A DNA stretch of 64,000 bases from Paratrimastix pyriformis (taxonomy: Eukaryota > Preaxostyla > Paratrimastigidae), in the NCBI GenBank assembly GCA_027972325.1, contig JAPMOS010000041.1, positions 99,501 to 163,500 of the forward strand, given 5' to 3'. The notes under the pieces are model-generated. The model saw nothing but the letters and a program-made list of their open reading frames with translations, searched no databases and had not been told where the DNA came from. The position numbers and the translations under genes are program-made. Every line of letters starts with the position of its first letter. Position 1 is the stretch's first letter. Positions 1 through 27,800 of the stretch are shown here, in pieces.

Positions 1-3190
<3,190 letters not shown>

Positions 3191-3214
3191 TTTTGTGGCG
3201 GACGATGATGGGTG

Positions 3215-3635
<421 letters not shown>

Positions 3636-3699
3636 AGGATGAGGATGAACAGTGCCAAGTTCATTGCCCCCGTTTCTCCTATTTCTGAACCCCTCCTCC

Positions 3700-4370
3700 A
3701 CACCGCCTCTTCCCTCTCAGCCATCCCCCGTTCCGACCCCCTCGTCGGCCTGTCCTCCGACCCCCACCCCGCCGCCGAGCACCCCCGTCTCGGCCCCGCC
3801 CACCACCAGCAGCAAGGCGGCCCAGTCGGCCCGCAAATCGGCCTCCGCCGCAGCCACCCCCAAGCCGGCCGCCACCCCCACGCCCTCCAGCAGCCGGCAC
3901 CACCGCACCCCCGCCAGCGCCGCCGCCACCTCGGCCTCCAAGCAGCAGCAGCGCAAACGGCACGCACATCCGGCCGACGAGGCGGACGAGCCTGCGGACG
4001 CACCGCTGACCTCGGCCGCTGCTACCCCGACCACGCCCGCCCCTGCGGCCCGTCGGGTGCAGCGGCAGCCGCGGCAGGGGGCCGGGGCCGGGTCGGCGAG
4101 CCGGAAGACGGCGATCGGGATGAGCCCGGCAGCCGTGGATCCCCCACGTACACCCCTGGCGGCTGTCCCGACGGGTGCGGCGGCGGCGGCGGCGGTGGCT
4201 GCAAGGTCCGCCAATGAGATTCCTGCTCTGTGTCGGGAGGTGCATGTGTCGCGTGCCTGTGTTCGTCTGCTGTCAAATCAAAAGGTGCCTGCTTTATGTC
4301 AGGCGGTGGGGGCGGGCATGTGTCGCGTGCCTGTGTTCGTCTACTGTCAAATGGTTCTTCGCAAAGCATA
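3700..4370 (+). CDS. Low-complexity Ala/Pro/Ser ORF, possible 3' exon of the sirtuin gene
   Basis: An open frame rich in Pro, Ala, Ser and Thr with basic patches (for example KQQQRKRHAH), ending in a stop near 4370. It lies downstream of the last sirtuin exon on the same strand. Overlapping frames on both strands are also open because of the GC content, so coding status rests only on position and composition. No domain is recognisable. Confidence 0.3.
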
Positions 4371-4440
4371 ACAATGCAAGGTTATCACGTAACCCAAGCG
4401 GGTGTTCGTCTGTCAAATGGTTCTTACAAGGTTATAACAA
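4240..4440 (+). repeat. Short degenerate tandem repeat
   Basis: The segment GTGTCGCGTGCCTGTGTTCG followed by TCTGCTGTCAAAT occurs at about 4247 and again at about 4321. A decayed third copy (GTGTTCGTCTGTCAAATGG) follows at about 4401. The sequence to 5027 is otherwise Pro/Ala-type low complexity and I recognise no gene in it. Confidence 0.7.
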
Positions 4441-5027
4441 CCCGCCCTTTCAGTCAGTGGAATTATTACGGCTCGCGAGGGCAAGCGGGTGTGGGTGAAG
4501 GGGCATCGGGAGACGTGGTGCCTCATTGGGCACGCAGCGTCCAATCATTCTCAGGGGTTGTCGTTCACGTCCATTTTTTCCCATCCCCCGCGCATACGCA
4601 CACGCACAGCCCGGCCCTGGCCACCCCGCCCGCCACCACCCCGCCCGCCTCGGCCGTTGCGCACAGGGCGACCGCCGCTCTGCCCTGGGGCAGCTCAACC
4701 ACAACCAGCTCGCCCGCCCCTCCTCGCCCGCCTCCCGTCCTCTCGGCCCTGCCCGCGCTCCCGCTCCCGCCCCGCCGGCCCCCCGTTCCGTCTCTGTTCC
4801 CCCTGGGAGCAGCCGCTGCCCCTGCCCCGCATCAGCGCGCACATCCGGCCGCAGCGGCTGGGGCAGCGGCGGTGGGGATGGGACAGTCAGCCGGAAAGAC
4901 GCCCGCATTCATGGGCGCTGCTGCGGCAAGCACAGGTTTGTCGTTTGGCAGATGCTGTTTCTGTGGTGCTGCGGCTCTTGTCAGCTTGTTATTTTTCCGC
5001 GTGGTGGTTGGCCCCTGCTGTTGGTGA

Positions 5028-5488
5028 TGATCGGATGATGATGATCGGATGATGATGATGATCGGATGATGATGATGATGATTGGATGATGATGATGATC
5101 GGATGATGATCGGATGATGATCGGATGATGATCGGATGATGATCGGATGATGATCGGATGATGATGATCGGATGATGATGATCGGATGATGATGATCGGA
5201 TGATGATCGGATGATGATCGGATGATGATGATCGGATGATGATGATCGGATGATGATGATCGGGTGGTGATGATCGGGTGGTGATGATCGAATGATGATG
5301 ATCGGATGATGATGATCAGATGATGATGATCGGATGATGATCGGATGATGATCGGATGATGATGATCGGGTGGTGATGATCGGGTGGTGATGATCGAATG
5401 ATGATGATCGGATGATGACGATCGGATGATGATGATCAGATGATGATGATCGGATGATGATCGGATGATGATCGGATGATGATGATGA
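5028..5488 (+). repeat. GATGATCG minisatellite block
   Basis: Tandem 11- to 14-bp units built from GATGATCG and GATGATGATCG, with a higher-order duplication: a segment of about 100 bp containing the GGGTGGTGATGATC variant occurs near 5270 and again near 5370. Confidence 0.92.
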
Positions 5489-5639
5489 TGTGGTCGGGCC
5501 CCTGCTGTGCGGTGCGTGAGCGGGGTTGGGTGTTGTGGCTCGTGTTGTCGTTGCGTGAAGGGAAATCGTGGGTGGGGGGGTGAGCTACGTTCCGAATGCC
5601 AATTTTTCTCTTCTTTTTTTGTTCACATCATGGAAATCA

Positions 5640-6707
5640 CTGAGCCGCTCACCCCCATCCCTTTTCCAACTCCCCCCGTGCGCCTCCCTCCCTCCACCCC
5701 TCCCACCAGCACCCTCTCCCCTCCCACCGCCGGCCGTCTCCATCTTCCCTCTCCGACACGACGTCCTGGCCCTGGCAACGCCCACCCCCGCCAGCACCAC
5801 CACCGCCCCCGCAAGCACAACCGTCACCACCACCAGCAGGGCCCCGTCACCCGTGATCCCCCCGCCCACGGAGCCCCTCCTCTCGCCCGTCATGCCCAGC
5901 GCGGCCGTTCCGGTCCCCGCGGTGGCAATCTTCCCCGAGGTGTCTCTGGTCCTGCCCGCCTCTGGGTCGCCTGTGTTGGCCGCCCCACCCCTCGCATCCC
6001 CGGCCACTCCCCTGCATGAGTCTGCGGCTCCAACCCCGATGGCGGCTCCAACCCCATCGGTGGCTCAAACCCCGACAGTGGCTCCAACCTCTGCGGCAGC
6101 TGTGACTACAACCCCGACGGTGGCTCCAACCCCGATGGCGGTTCCAACCCCGACGGTGGCTCCAACCCCATCGGTGGCTCCAACCCCATCGGTGGCTCCA
6201 ACCCCGACGGTGGCTCCAACCCCATCGATGGCGCTCGTCGCAGCAGTCGCACTGCCATCCCCAGCACTCGCACCCTCCCCAGTGGTCGTGTCTCCTGCAG
6301 CTCCGACCCCAACCACTTCCCCCGCAGTGGCTTCCGCCTCTCCGACCCCAGCAGCATCCACCCCGGTGCCACCCACGCCAGCAGCGGCTCCAACCCCGCT
6401 GCTGTCTCCCCCCATGCCAGTGACCCCGACCCCGGCGGTGGACACAACCCCGACTCCGACCCCCGCGGTGTCTATCCAACCCCTGGTGATGTCGATGCCT
6501 GCGGCGGCTGTAACCCCAGCTGTGGATCCCGCCCCCGCCGTGGCCGTTTCAGTTGCGATGGTGTCCTTGGCTGACAAAGCAGGACACGTGGCTCCCTTGG
6601 CCGATGCGACGCGGCCCCCCCAGCAGGCGGGCGCGGCCCCGTCTCCCCCGTTGGCACCCGCCACGGCAGCACCAGTGCGGGCTGTTGAGAGTGATGGCTC
6701 TTGTTAG
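5640..6707 (+). CDS. Pro/Ala/Thr-rich ORF with hexapeptide repeats
   Basis: One open frame of more than 350 codons in which an 18-bp unit encodes APTPxV about a dozen times (6020-6235), followed by more irregular Pro/Ala/Val sequence, with a stop near 6705. The frame opens before a clear ATG, so it may be an internal or last exon. Such sequence is typical of a disordered spacer or an O-glycosylated stalk. I recognise no family, and the antisense strand is open too. Confidence 0.4.
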   Translation: MSRSPPSLFQLPPCASLPPPLPPAPSPLPPPAVSIFPLRHDVLALATPTPASTTTAPASTTVTTTSRAPSPVIPPPTEPLLSPVMPSAAVPVPAVAIFPEVSLVLPASGSPVLAAPPLASPATPLHESAAPTPMAAPTPSVAQTPTVAPTSAAAVTTTPTVAPTPMAVPTPTVAPTPSVAPTPSVAPTPTVAPTPSMALVAAVALPSPALAPSPVVVSPAAPTPTTSPAVASASPTPAASTPVPPTPAAAPTPLLSPPMPVTPTPAVDTTPTPTPAVSIQPLVMSMPAAAVTPAVDPAPAVAVSVAMVSLADKAGHVAPLADATRPPQQAGAAPSPPLAPATAAPVRAVESDGSC

Positions 6708-7091
6708 TGTTTTGATTTTTTTCGCCCCCTATGCCCTATTCTCCTTCATTTCTGGTCAGAGTGCCCGGTGGCTATTCCCAGTCAGTCAGTCGAGTTCGAC
6801 TTGGGAATGACGGGCTGGAATCCGAATGGAGCCACCCGGGCTGAGATGGTTGTGTGCCCAGCGCCCTCCTTTCCCCCACCGCGGCTGGATGGCGTGATTG
6901 AGCGCGAAGATGATCTGGTCCCGTGACTTGACTGAGCAGCCCAAACACCACCAATGGGTCACTGCCTGACCAAGCGAGCGGGTGGCTGGGGAGCGACTCA
7001 CAAACCGAGTGGTGGCCGAACTTCAAGTTTGAATTTTGGTGCAGTCGTCTTCTGCGTGCCTCTGAGCTGATTTGATTGCGTCCTCCTCGAA
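6708..7091. other. Intergenic, nothing recognised
   Basis: No convincing ORF, repeat or RNA gene. It presumably includes the promoter of the gene starting at 7092. Confidence 0.5.
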
Positions 7092-20283
<13,192 letters not shown>

Positions 20284-20397
20284 GACTGCGATTTCTTTCT
20301 CTGGGAAACCTTTGAATAGAGCGCGTTCGCGTTCCACCCTCGACCCTCGATCCGGGTATCACCCCCTCGTGACTGCGACTTACTTCTCTGGGATGGT

Positions 20398-20408
20398 GGT
20401 GTGTGTGT

Positions 20409-20439
<31 letters not shown>

Positions 20440-20640
20440 GGGGCGCTCAGTGGCGGGCCAGGCCCGTGCCCCGACGCCCAGCGGCGCTGTGGCGCATGGT
20501 CGTGAGCGCGAGAGGCACCCAGAACCAGGAGGGTCGTGACGGCCCGCTGAGTACGGGGGGTCGGTCGGTGCCAGCCGCGACAAGGCCTGGCGATGTGGAC
20601 TGTCCCCGGGTCCCGTGCACCCCACCGTCAGCAACAAGAT
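20398..20640 (-). mobile_element. Diverged fragment of the LINE 3' coding end
   Basis: On the minus strand, 20625-20450 encodes RQALSRLAPTDPP and SRSRPCATAP-type sequence, aligning with CQALSRLTPADAP near the C-terminus of the complete LINE (17745-17904) at both DNA and protein level. The fragment is bounded by a G run and a (GT)n tract (20398-20444 on the + strand). It is an old, 5'-truncated relative. Confidence 0.65.
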
Positions 20641-20741
20641 CTCATAAGTTAATCGAAAAGGTTGTTTTCTTCTGCTGTTTTGTCGCCAACCCCCCGGGAA
20701 AATTGGGGATGGCTCCGCGATATCAGGACAGTCTCGATGAT

Positions 20742-20815
20742 CTTATTATGGAGGCGCGAGTACGTAATCTTTCTTTCTTGAACTTGTCGCCTGCGCGCGC
20801 GCAAATCCACTGTAT
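20742..20815 (+). mobile_element. Solo copy of the LINE 3' UTR
   Basis: Shares GGCGCGAGTA..., CTTGTCGCCTGCGC and GCAAAT...CA.C..TATGC spacing with 18070-18130 at the 3' end of the complete LINE, in the same orientation. A shorter match (AAATACACAGCATGT) occurs at about 21791. Confidence 0.55.
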
Positions 20816-21188
20816 GCTCTCTCGAGAAGAGGGCCTCGTTGTGGTGGCCTGCAGTCTGCTGGGATGATGACTCCCGCCGGGGCCAGCCACTCGCGGCGGT
20901 TCAGCCCCGCCGCTCCCGATGTGGGCCTGGGCTATGATCGGTTGGGCGGCCTTCACATCCACCCACATCACCCAAAACGACGACAGCACGAACGGCGGCA
21001 GCATTCCGCGGCTCCTGATCAAAGTCCACCCGGGGCCGCGGCGGTGCCATCATCATCCTCATAATCCCGAAGGGCATCCAAAAATCCAACGCGCATACCA
21101 GTCAGCTCCGCCTCGCCCCCCGCATCCCCCAGCAGTCCCGTGGCCGGCTTGCGGCGGGCGGCCGGGCGGTTGCGCCGACTGCAGAGAG

Positions 21189-21530
21189 AGTGGTGTGTGT
21201 CGGTGTGAGCCTAAGTCTGCCAAGTTTGTTTGTGGAGAGATTGGTGTGCGTCTGTGTGAACCTGTCTGTTGTGTGTGCCTGTGTCTGTTTGTGTGCTGGG
21301 GTCTGTGTCTGTGTCTGTTTGTGTGTGCCTGTGTCTGTGTGTCTGTGTCTGTTTCTGTGCCGGGGGTCTGTCTGTTTCTGTGCCGGGGGTCTGTTTGTGT
21401 CGGTGTGCCGGGGGTCTGTTTGGGTTGTGTTTTGTGTGTCTGCCGGGGGTCTGTTTGTGTGTCGGGTCTGTGTGCGTGCCTTTCTGTGCCGAATTACCCG
21501 TTTGTGTGTGCCGGGGGTGCTGGGGCTGGA
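21189..21530 (+). repeat. TG-rich minisatellite (CTGTGT / CCGGGGGTCTGTTTGTG)
   Basis: Degenerate repeats of TGTGTCTGTGTCTG, with four or five copies of CCGGGGGTCTGTTT. It may lie in the 3' part of the minus-strand TOM1-like gene; a possible last exon (FGIMRMMMAPPRPRVDFDQEP, 21085-21000 minus) lies beyond it. Confidence 0.85.
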
Positions 21531-21659
21531 TGGCGATATAGCCCCTTTATGGAGGTGGTGGGCGGGTGGGGGGGGAGAGAGAGAGACCTCGATCCTGCAG
21601 TTGAGGTGGTCCGGGGATCCGGGGCCCGTTTCTTGATGCCAAAGGTGGCAATTGTAATA

Positions 21660-21745
21660 CACTAAGAATGAAAAGGATGGAGGGAATGGGGGGGGGGGGG
21701 GGGGGGGGGAGGAGGAGGAGGATGAGGAGGAGGAGGAGGAGGAGG
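21660..21745 (+). repeat. Poly-G and (GGA)n tract
   Basis: About 20 G residues followed by GGAGGA repeats. Similar G runs occur at 20425, 25125, 50850 and 58885. Confidence 0.9.
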
Positions 21746-21929
21746 ACGATTCATTAGGGGTGAAAAAAGCTGAAGCAGGAAATGCCGCTTTAAATACACA
21801 GCATGTTCTCTGCGGACGACGATGCAAAGCGCTCATTCAAAAGCAGGAGCAGGACGATTCAATCGGATGAGACGCCGCATGCGTGGGAATGGGGCGCGCA
21901 AATGTGTGTGTGTGTGTGGGGGCGAGTCA

Positions 21930-23307
21930 GACCATGATCAGAGTCTCCGGCACCATCTCGGTCACCACAAAATAAAACAGGAAGATCAGCGCCAGGGCCA
22001 AGTCCGAGAGTTTCTGCATTCCCCCAGATCCCACCCACATGGTGGGATGGTGGGATTTGTGGGAGCGGGGAGCGGGGAGCGGGGAGCGGGGAGCGGGGAG
22101 CGGGGAGCGGGGAGCGGGGAGCGGGGAGCGGGGAGCGGGGAGCGGGGAGCGGGGAGCGGGGAGCGGGGAGCGGGGAGCGGGGAGCGGGGAGCGGGGAGCG
22201 GGGAGCGGGGAGCGGGGAGCGGGGAGCGGGGAGCGGGAGCGATGCGCGCGGCGGGGTGAACAGACGCCCTGAAAGACGAGCGAGTAGAAGAGGTCATTGA
22301 GGATATTGATATACACTGCCCGCAGAACGAGGGCCACGCTGATGATGACCGTTGTCCAGCCCACCTGCCGTCCCACACCACACACATGCCCCCATACGCC
22401 ACACACACGTACCATTGAGTCGACTCATCAACCTTTGTCCTTGAATGACGGAAGAACAGGAAGAGCCATATGATGACAGGAAGAGCCATGTGATGACAGG
22501 AAGAAGAGCCATGATGACAGGAAGGGAGAGCCATGAATGACAGGGAGAGCCATGAGGACAGGAAGAGCCACACCTTTCGTGTCTGGCTTGCGATCAAGGG
22601 GGATCCGGCCAGCAGGGCGGAATGACTCAACCTCCGGCGAGCAGTCCATCCGACAAAGACGAAGCTCGCCAGCAGAACCACGCAGATGATCGCATTCCAA
22701 CGAGCCTCCCAGACGCACAAGGTGTTGTAGTTGAGCCCGCTGTGGAAAAATGGTGGAGAGAATGTGGACGGGGGACTACAGACCTGAAAGCTGCGATTAG
22801 ATACATGCAACCATTACTGAGGGCAATCGAGCCCATGCCCAGAACGATGGTGATGACATACTGACGCTTGGTAAACCGATTACTTTGCAATGATCGGATG
22901 TAGAGCTGGGCCCAGGTCGAGACGAGCAAAATGAAAACGGCAAAGAAAAGGGATTCCGGAAGAAGATCCAGAAATACCATAAAAACATTGCTCCATCGTT
23001 CCGGAAATTTCCGCAGGATGAACAAATAAACAGAAGAAGGGAGAAAAAAAAGAGTCGCTCGGACTGCAAAAAAATCAGAAAGAACGATGGGGCGTGTTAA
23101 CAGACCTAGAAGATGAAGCGCCCCAAAGAGAAAGAAGGAAGCTAACGAAACAGAAATCAGCCCGCCGCCGAGAATCAAGTAATTCCGACCTTGCTTCGTC
23201 CATCCCCTGTTTTTCGAGAGGGATCTTCCCAGAAAGAAAATAGAAACCGAGGCAATTATTGAATAGATGGGCGCCCCGATATATTTCACCACATCAAGGG
23301 GCGTCAT
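21930..23307 (-). CDS. THH1/TOM1/TOM3-domain seven-helix membrane protein, copy 1
   Basis: Start MTPLDVVKYIGAP at 23307. Exon 1 runs to about 22790 and includes LLPESLFFAVFILLVSTWAQ. Exon 2 (about 22745-22565) reads YNTLCVWEARWNAIICVVLL. Exon 3 (about 22360-22262) reads VGWTTVIISVALVLRAVYIN. Exon 4 (about 22015-21930) reads LALALIFLFYFVVTEMVPE. About seven hydrophobic helices and the motifs around LLPE and LRAVYIN match the THH1/TOM1/TOM3 family, known in plants as tobamovirus multiplication factors and elsewhere as endomembrane proteins of uncertain role. Introns 2 and 3 contain the minisatellites at 22440-22580 and 22063-22238. Intron positions match copy 2 at 32050-33328. A further C-terminal exon may lie below 21100. 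It is divergent with the BAR gene. Confidence 0.85.
22063..22238 (+). repeat. (GGGGAGC)n minisatellite
   Basis: About 24 perfect head-to-tail copies of the 7-mer GGGGAGC in an intron of the TOM1-like gene. On the gene's strand the tract is C-rich. Confidence 0.97.
22440..22580 (+). repeat. GATGACAGGAAGAGCCAT minisatellite
   Basis: About six imperfect copies of an 18- to 20-bp unit, in an intron of the TOM1-like gene. Confidence 0.9.
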
Positions 23308-23394
23308 CTGATCCGCCTGCAGGAGGAGAGTAAAGAACCAAGGCTCTGACAACTGAACTCGTTCGCGTAAACTTTTTTGCTCCTCTGAATTCTG
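23308..23394. promoter_or_regulatory. 87-bp divergent promoter, TOM1-like / BAR gene
   Basis: Only 87 bp separates the start codons at 23307 (minus) and 23395 (plus), so both promoters and 5' UTRs must fit or overlap here. No TATA box is obvious. Confidence 0.6.
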
Positions 23395-24837
23395 ATGGAT
23401 CGGTTTATGGATAAAATGAAACTTGGCGTCGCCCAAATGCAGCGGGCACTTACTGACGCGACAGGGAAGGGCAAGAGCACCCACGTCAAAGATCGGCACA
23501 TGGAGGTCCTCGAACGGGCTTTTAAGAGACTCGATATCGAAGGAACCCGGCTCGCAAAATCTGCTCGGGGGGTCTTCGACAATAGTCTGTGGTTTCCCTT
23601 TGTTTTCTTTTTTCCGATCACTTTCCTTTTCGCCGACAGTGAAAGCTCTGGCCACATCTCTGGGTATGTTCGGTGATACCATTGGCATGTTCTACCTGAA
23701 GGATGCGCATATGTGCGAATGCGGCGCTGCCTTCAAACAGATCTCGCTCGAGATCATGGCCCTCTGCAGCTCGGAAGAGATTTCCAAGTACGTGGAGGAG
23801 GATGCGATCAAGCCTATGCAACGGTATCTGTCCGACTTCCCTGCGGTGTATCGAAGGATCGACCAGGATCATATCTACTCTTGCGGTCTGCTCTCTGGGG
23901 GTGACAGCCACCCGGTTGCTCACGCTCCCCGGATCCAGACTTCGACACGGCCCGGACGAAGCATCAGCGTGCTGTGACCAGTGGAGAGCATCTCAGCGAC
24001 GTCTGTGGAGCTGACCCGCCCGTTTCCGGACAAACTCAAATTTGAATTTTTTTTTCCCGCGCCGGCAGGCCGAATTCAAGCTGAAGGAGACTCAGCGCCG
24101 GTACGAGGAGCACCACGCGGCCATGGTGGAGGATTTGACCACCCTGGTGGAGAAGCGGTTCAACACTGTCGATTCCATGACCGCTCCGGTGCGTCTGGAG
24201 GGGAGGTTGGGGAGGTTGGGGAGGAGTCGACCGGAACGGGCACTGTCGATTCCATGACCGACCCGGAGGGGGAGGAGTCGACCGGGCATCTGTCACACAT
24301 CGTCACACATCATCGCCCTGCCTCTCTCCTCTTGACCGTAGCCCCCGATCATCCGATCATCAACATCAGCATTCGATCATCATCACGATCATCATGATCC
24401 GATCATCATGATCCGATCATCATGATCCGATCATCAGCATCAGCATCAGCATCAGCATCAGCATCAGCATCAGCATCCAACCGTCATCATTCAACCATCT
24501 GTATTCCACTCCCTTGCATCACTGGCTCCACTGGCCTCCGGCAGGGTGATGGTTCCTCTCATTCATTGTCACCCCCCCCCTCCCCCCCTCCCCCTCCTCC
24601 CCCTCCCTCCCCCTCCCCCACCCCCCACCGCCACCACCCGCCACCACCAGCCACCACCCGCCACCACCAGCCACCACCCATCATCATCATCATCCGATCA
24701 TCATCCGATCATCATCATCCGATCATCATCATCCGATCATCATCATCCGATCATCATCATCCGATCATCATCATCCGATCATCATCATCATCATCCGATC
24801 ATCATCATCATCATCATCATCCAATCATCATCATCCG

Positions 24838-24886
<49 letters not shown>

Positions 24887-27800
24887 CCCACCCACACCCA
24901 GATGATGATTGCCTGCAACACCTTCTTCTCGAGCGTGGGCCCGATCTTTGAGAAGTTCGCCCCGTACATGGAGCAGCTGCGCCAGATCCCGCCGACCCCC
25001 TTCGCCACGGCCGAGCTGGGCAAGCACTGCTGGGAGATCGCCAGGATGACCGAGGGATCCGCAGGTCGGTTCCGGGGGTCGCCTTTGGTGACAAAAAGGG
25101 TCGGCGGGGTCGGGAGGGTCGGAGGGGGGGGGGGGGGGGGGGGGGGGCGCTTAGTTTTGCTTTTTATGCCTCATTCCTCCTCATCCCACTCACCCTGATT
25201 ATTTTTGAGATTTTTTTGGGTCGGGGCAGGACCTCATGTTGAGGTGAAGAATCTCTCCCGCTTTGTTCTTGATTTTGTCACGCACCCGCCGTCTCTATCA
25301 CCCGTCCTCCCCCTCCGACTCCTCCCCCTCCCCACGGCAGCCCCGATCAACTTCTCCGAGACGGCCAGCGAGGCCCCGACCTTCGACACGACCGCCGAGC
25401 GCGAGCGCGACTTCGGGCCCGAGGGCGAACCCGCCGAGCCGCGGGCCCCCTCGCCTCCCTCGCCCCCGTCCGCCCCCGGTGCGATGGCCTCGCCCAGCCC
25501 CCGGCCGCCCCTGGGCCTCAAGCGGCCCATTGTCATGCCGCCCTCCGTGGCCGGGGTGACGGCCCGTCCCGTCGTCCCCGCACCCTCACCCGCACCCGCG
25601 CCGGAAGCAGAGCCGCAGCAGGCGGAGGAGGAGGAGGCGCCGGCCGCCCCGGCGCCCGCGCCCGCACCGGGCCGGCAGCCGGGCGGTGGGGCGGATATGG
25701 GCGCCTTGGCCCAGGCGGCCCTCAAGCGGAGGCTGGCGGCCACTGGTCTGGCTGGTGTGGGGCGATGCGTGCGTATCATTTGTTGTGTCTGCATACCTCC
25801 TTGTCCGCCTGGTGCTGTTCGCTCGGGTGCGTGGCGCGGTCTCGTCACCACCGTCATCATCATCCATCATCGCCAGACATTCTCCTCATCATTCATCAGC
25901 ATCATTCATCAGCATCATCATTCATCAGCAGCATCAGCAGCATCAGCAGCATCAGCAGCATCAGCACCAGCACCAGCATCAGCATCAGCACCAGCACCAG
26001 CATCAGCATTCATCCTCATCTCCTTCCCTCCCGTCTGACCACTTCGCCCAACAGGCTCGGCGGATCTGACGAACCCGAATAAGATCCTCGAGGACGTCTG
26101 CCTTGCCCCCCCTCCCTCTCCCCTCACCTTTCTGCCTCGCACATCACCCTCGTGCGCACACGCTCCCCATTTCCGGATCGACACTCGCCTGCTCACGCTC
26201 ACTCGCGCACTCCCCCTTCCTGCCTGCCTGCAGACGGGCAGCGCGGTCGGTGCGGCCGCGACGCAGGCCTTCAAGCAGCCCGAAGTGCAGGCCCAGGCCC
26301 GCGGGGCCGCGATCTCCATGGCCGGCGCCACGGTCCGGGTGATGTTGATGATGGTGATGATGTTGTTGTTGTTCATGTTGTTGTTGATGTTGTTGTTGAT
26401 GATGTTGTTGTTGTCGTGTTGATGATGATGATGATGATGTTGATGTTGATGATGTTGATGATGCTTCGTTTGTTGTGCCTCCTTGTTCTTGTCTTTATTC
26501 GATCTGCGCCCCGCTGTCGCCACGCTTTCCCTCTGGCCCCATCACCCCCCCCCCCCCCCCCCCCCCCCCGCGTGCCGTTTGCCTCATCAGTTTCTCGCTT
26601 GGAACTGAGGGCTCGGAGCCTCACTCATCTTGACCCTCGTGTGGGCATCGCTTGTGTTGCAGGCACGTCAGCTGGCCCACAACCCGGCCGCCCTGATGGG
26701 CATCGGCAAGCGCCTCGCCTCCACCTGTCCGCTTCCGGCTGCTCCCGCCCACGCCCCTCCCAGACCTTCCCCTCATCTGCCACCCCGATTTCATCTGGTC
26801 TTCTGTGTGTGTCTGTGTGCAATTTCCTTGGGTTGGGGCGCAACACAGCGGCTGCTGATATTGCCGACCCTTCGCGCCTGGCGGAAGATGTCTGGTCACC
26901 CTTCCTCCTTCCATTTTTCGGCATCCTTTCCACCTTTCCTTCATTTTTCGATATCCTTTCCGCCTTTCCGTCATTTTTCGGCATCCTTTCGCATCCTTTC
27001 TTCCTTTCCGTCATTTTTCGGCATCCTTTCCGCCTTTCCATCATTTTTTCGGCATCCTTTCCGCCTTTCGACATCCTTTCCTTCTTCTTGTCGCCGCTCT
27101 TCGCCACCCCTGGCACTGCAACAGCTTTCCACCATACTTACCCCTCCCCACACCCACCACCCACAGGTCGGGCGTCAAGCGGGCGCCGCGGTGGGGGCGG
27201 CCGCTGTGCAGGCGGCCAAGCAGCCCGAGGTTCAGGCGAAGATGCGCACCGCCGCGGCCACGGCAGGCACCGAGACGGTCCGTGTGGTTGCCTTTCTGGT
27301 CGCCTGTGTTGTCGTCGTTGCCTGTGTCGTCGTTGTCGGTCTGGGTGCCGGTCTGGGTGCCTGTGGGTGCCTGTCGTGTTGCCTGCGTCGTTGCCTGCGT
27401 TGTCTGTCTGTGTGCTTGTTTCTGTGTTCCAAGACATAAAGGAAGCAGTCACGGGGAAATAAAGGGCCGTGTCTCTGTTTGGGCTTCTCGTGGGGCGTGA
27501 TGAAGACCCACGACCAATCACGCCCACTCCCTTCCTTCCTTTTCCCACCTCGCCTCTCCTTTTTCACACCATTCTCCTCCCCAGCTGCGCCAAATGGCAG
27601 CCGAGCCCTCCGCGCCTCCGGCCCCCGAGCCCTCGGCCCCCGTTGCTCCCGTCCATGCCCCGTCCGCCCCCGTCCGGCGACTGCCTGTCGCCACAGCAGC
27701 AGCCCACACGGCCACCCCGCCCGCACCCGCTCGCGCCTCGCCCGCGGCGGCAGCGCCCCAGGAGGAGCCTGAGGAGGCCGCCCGGCCCACGGTCTGACAG

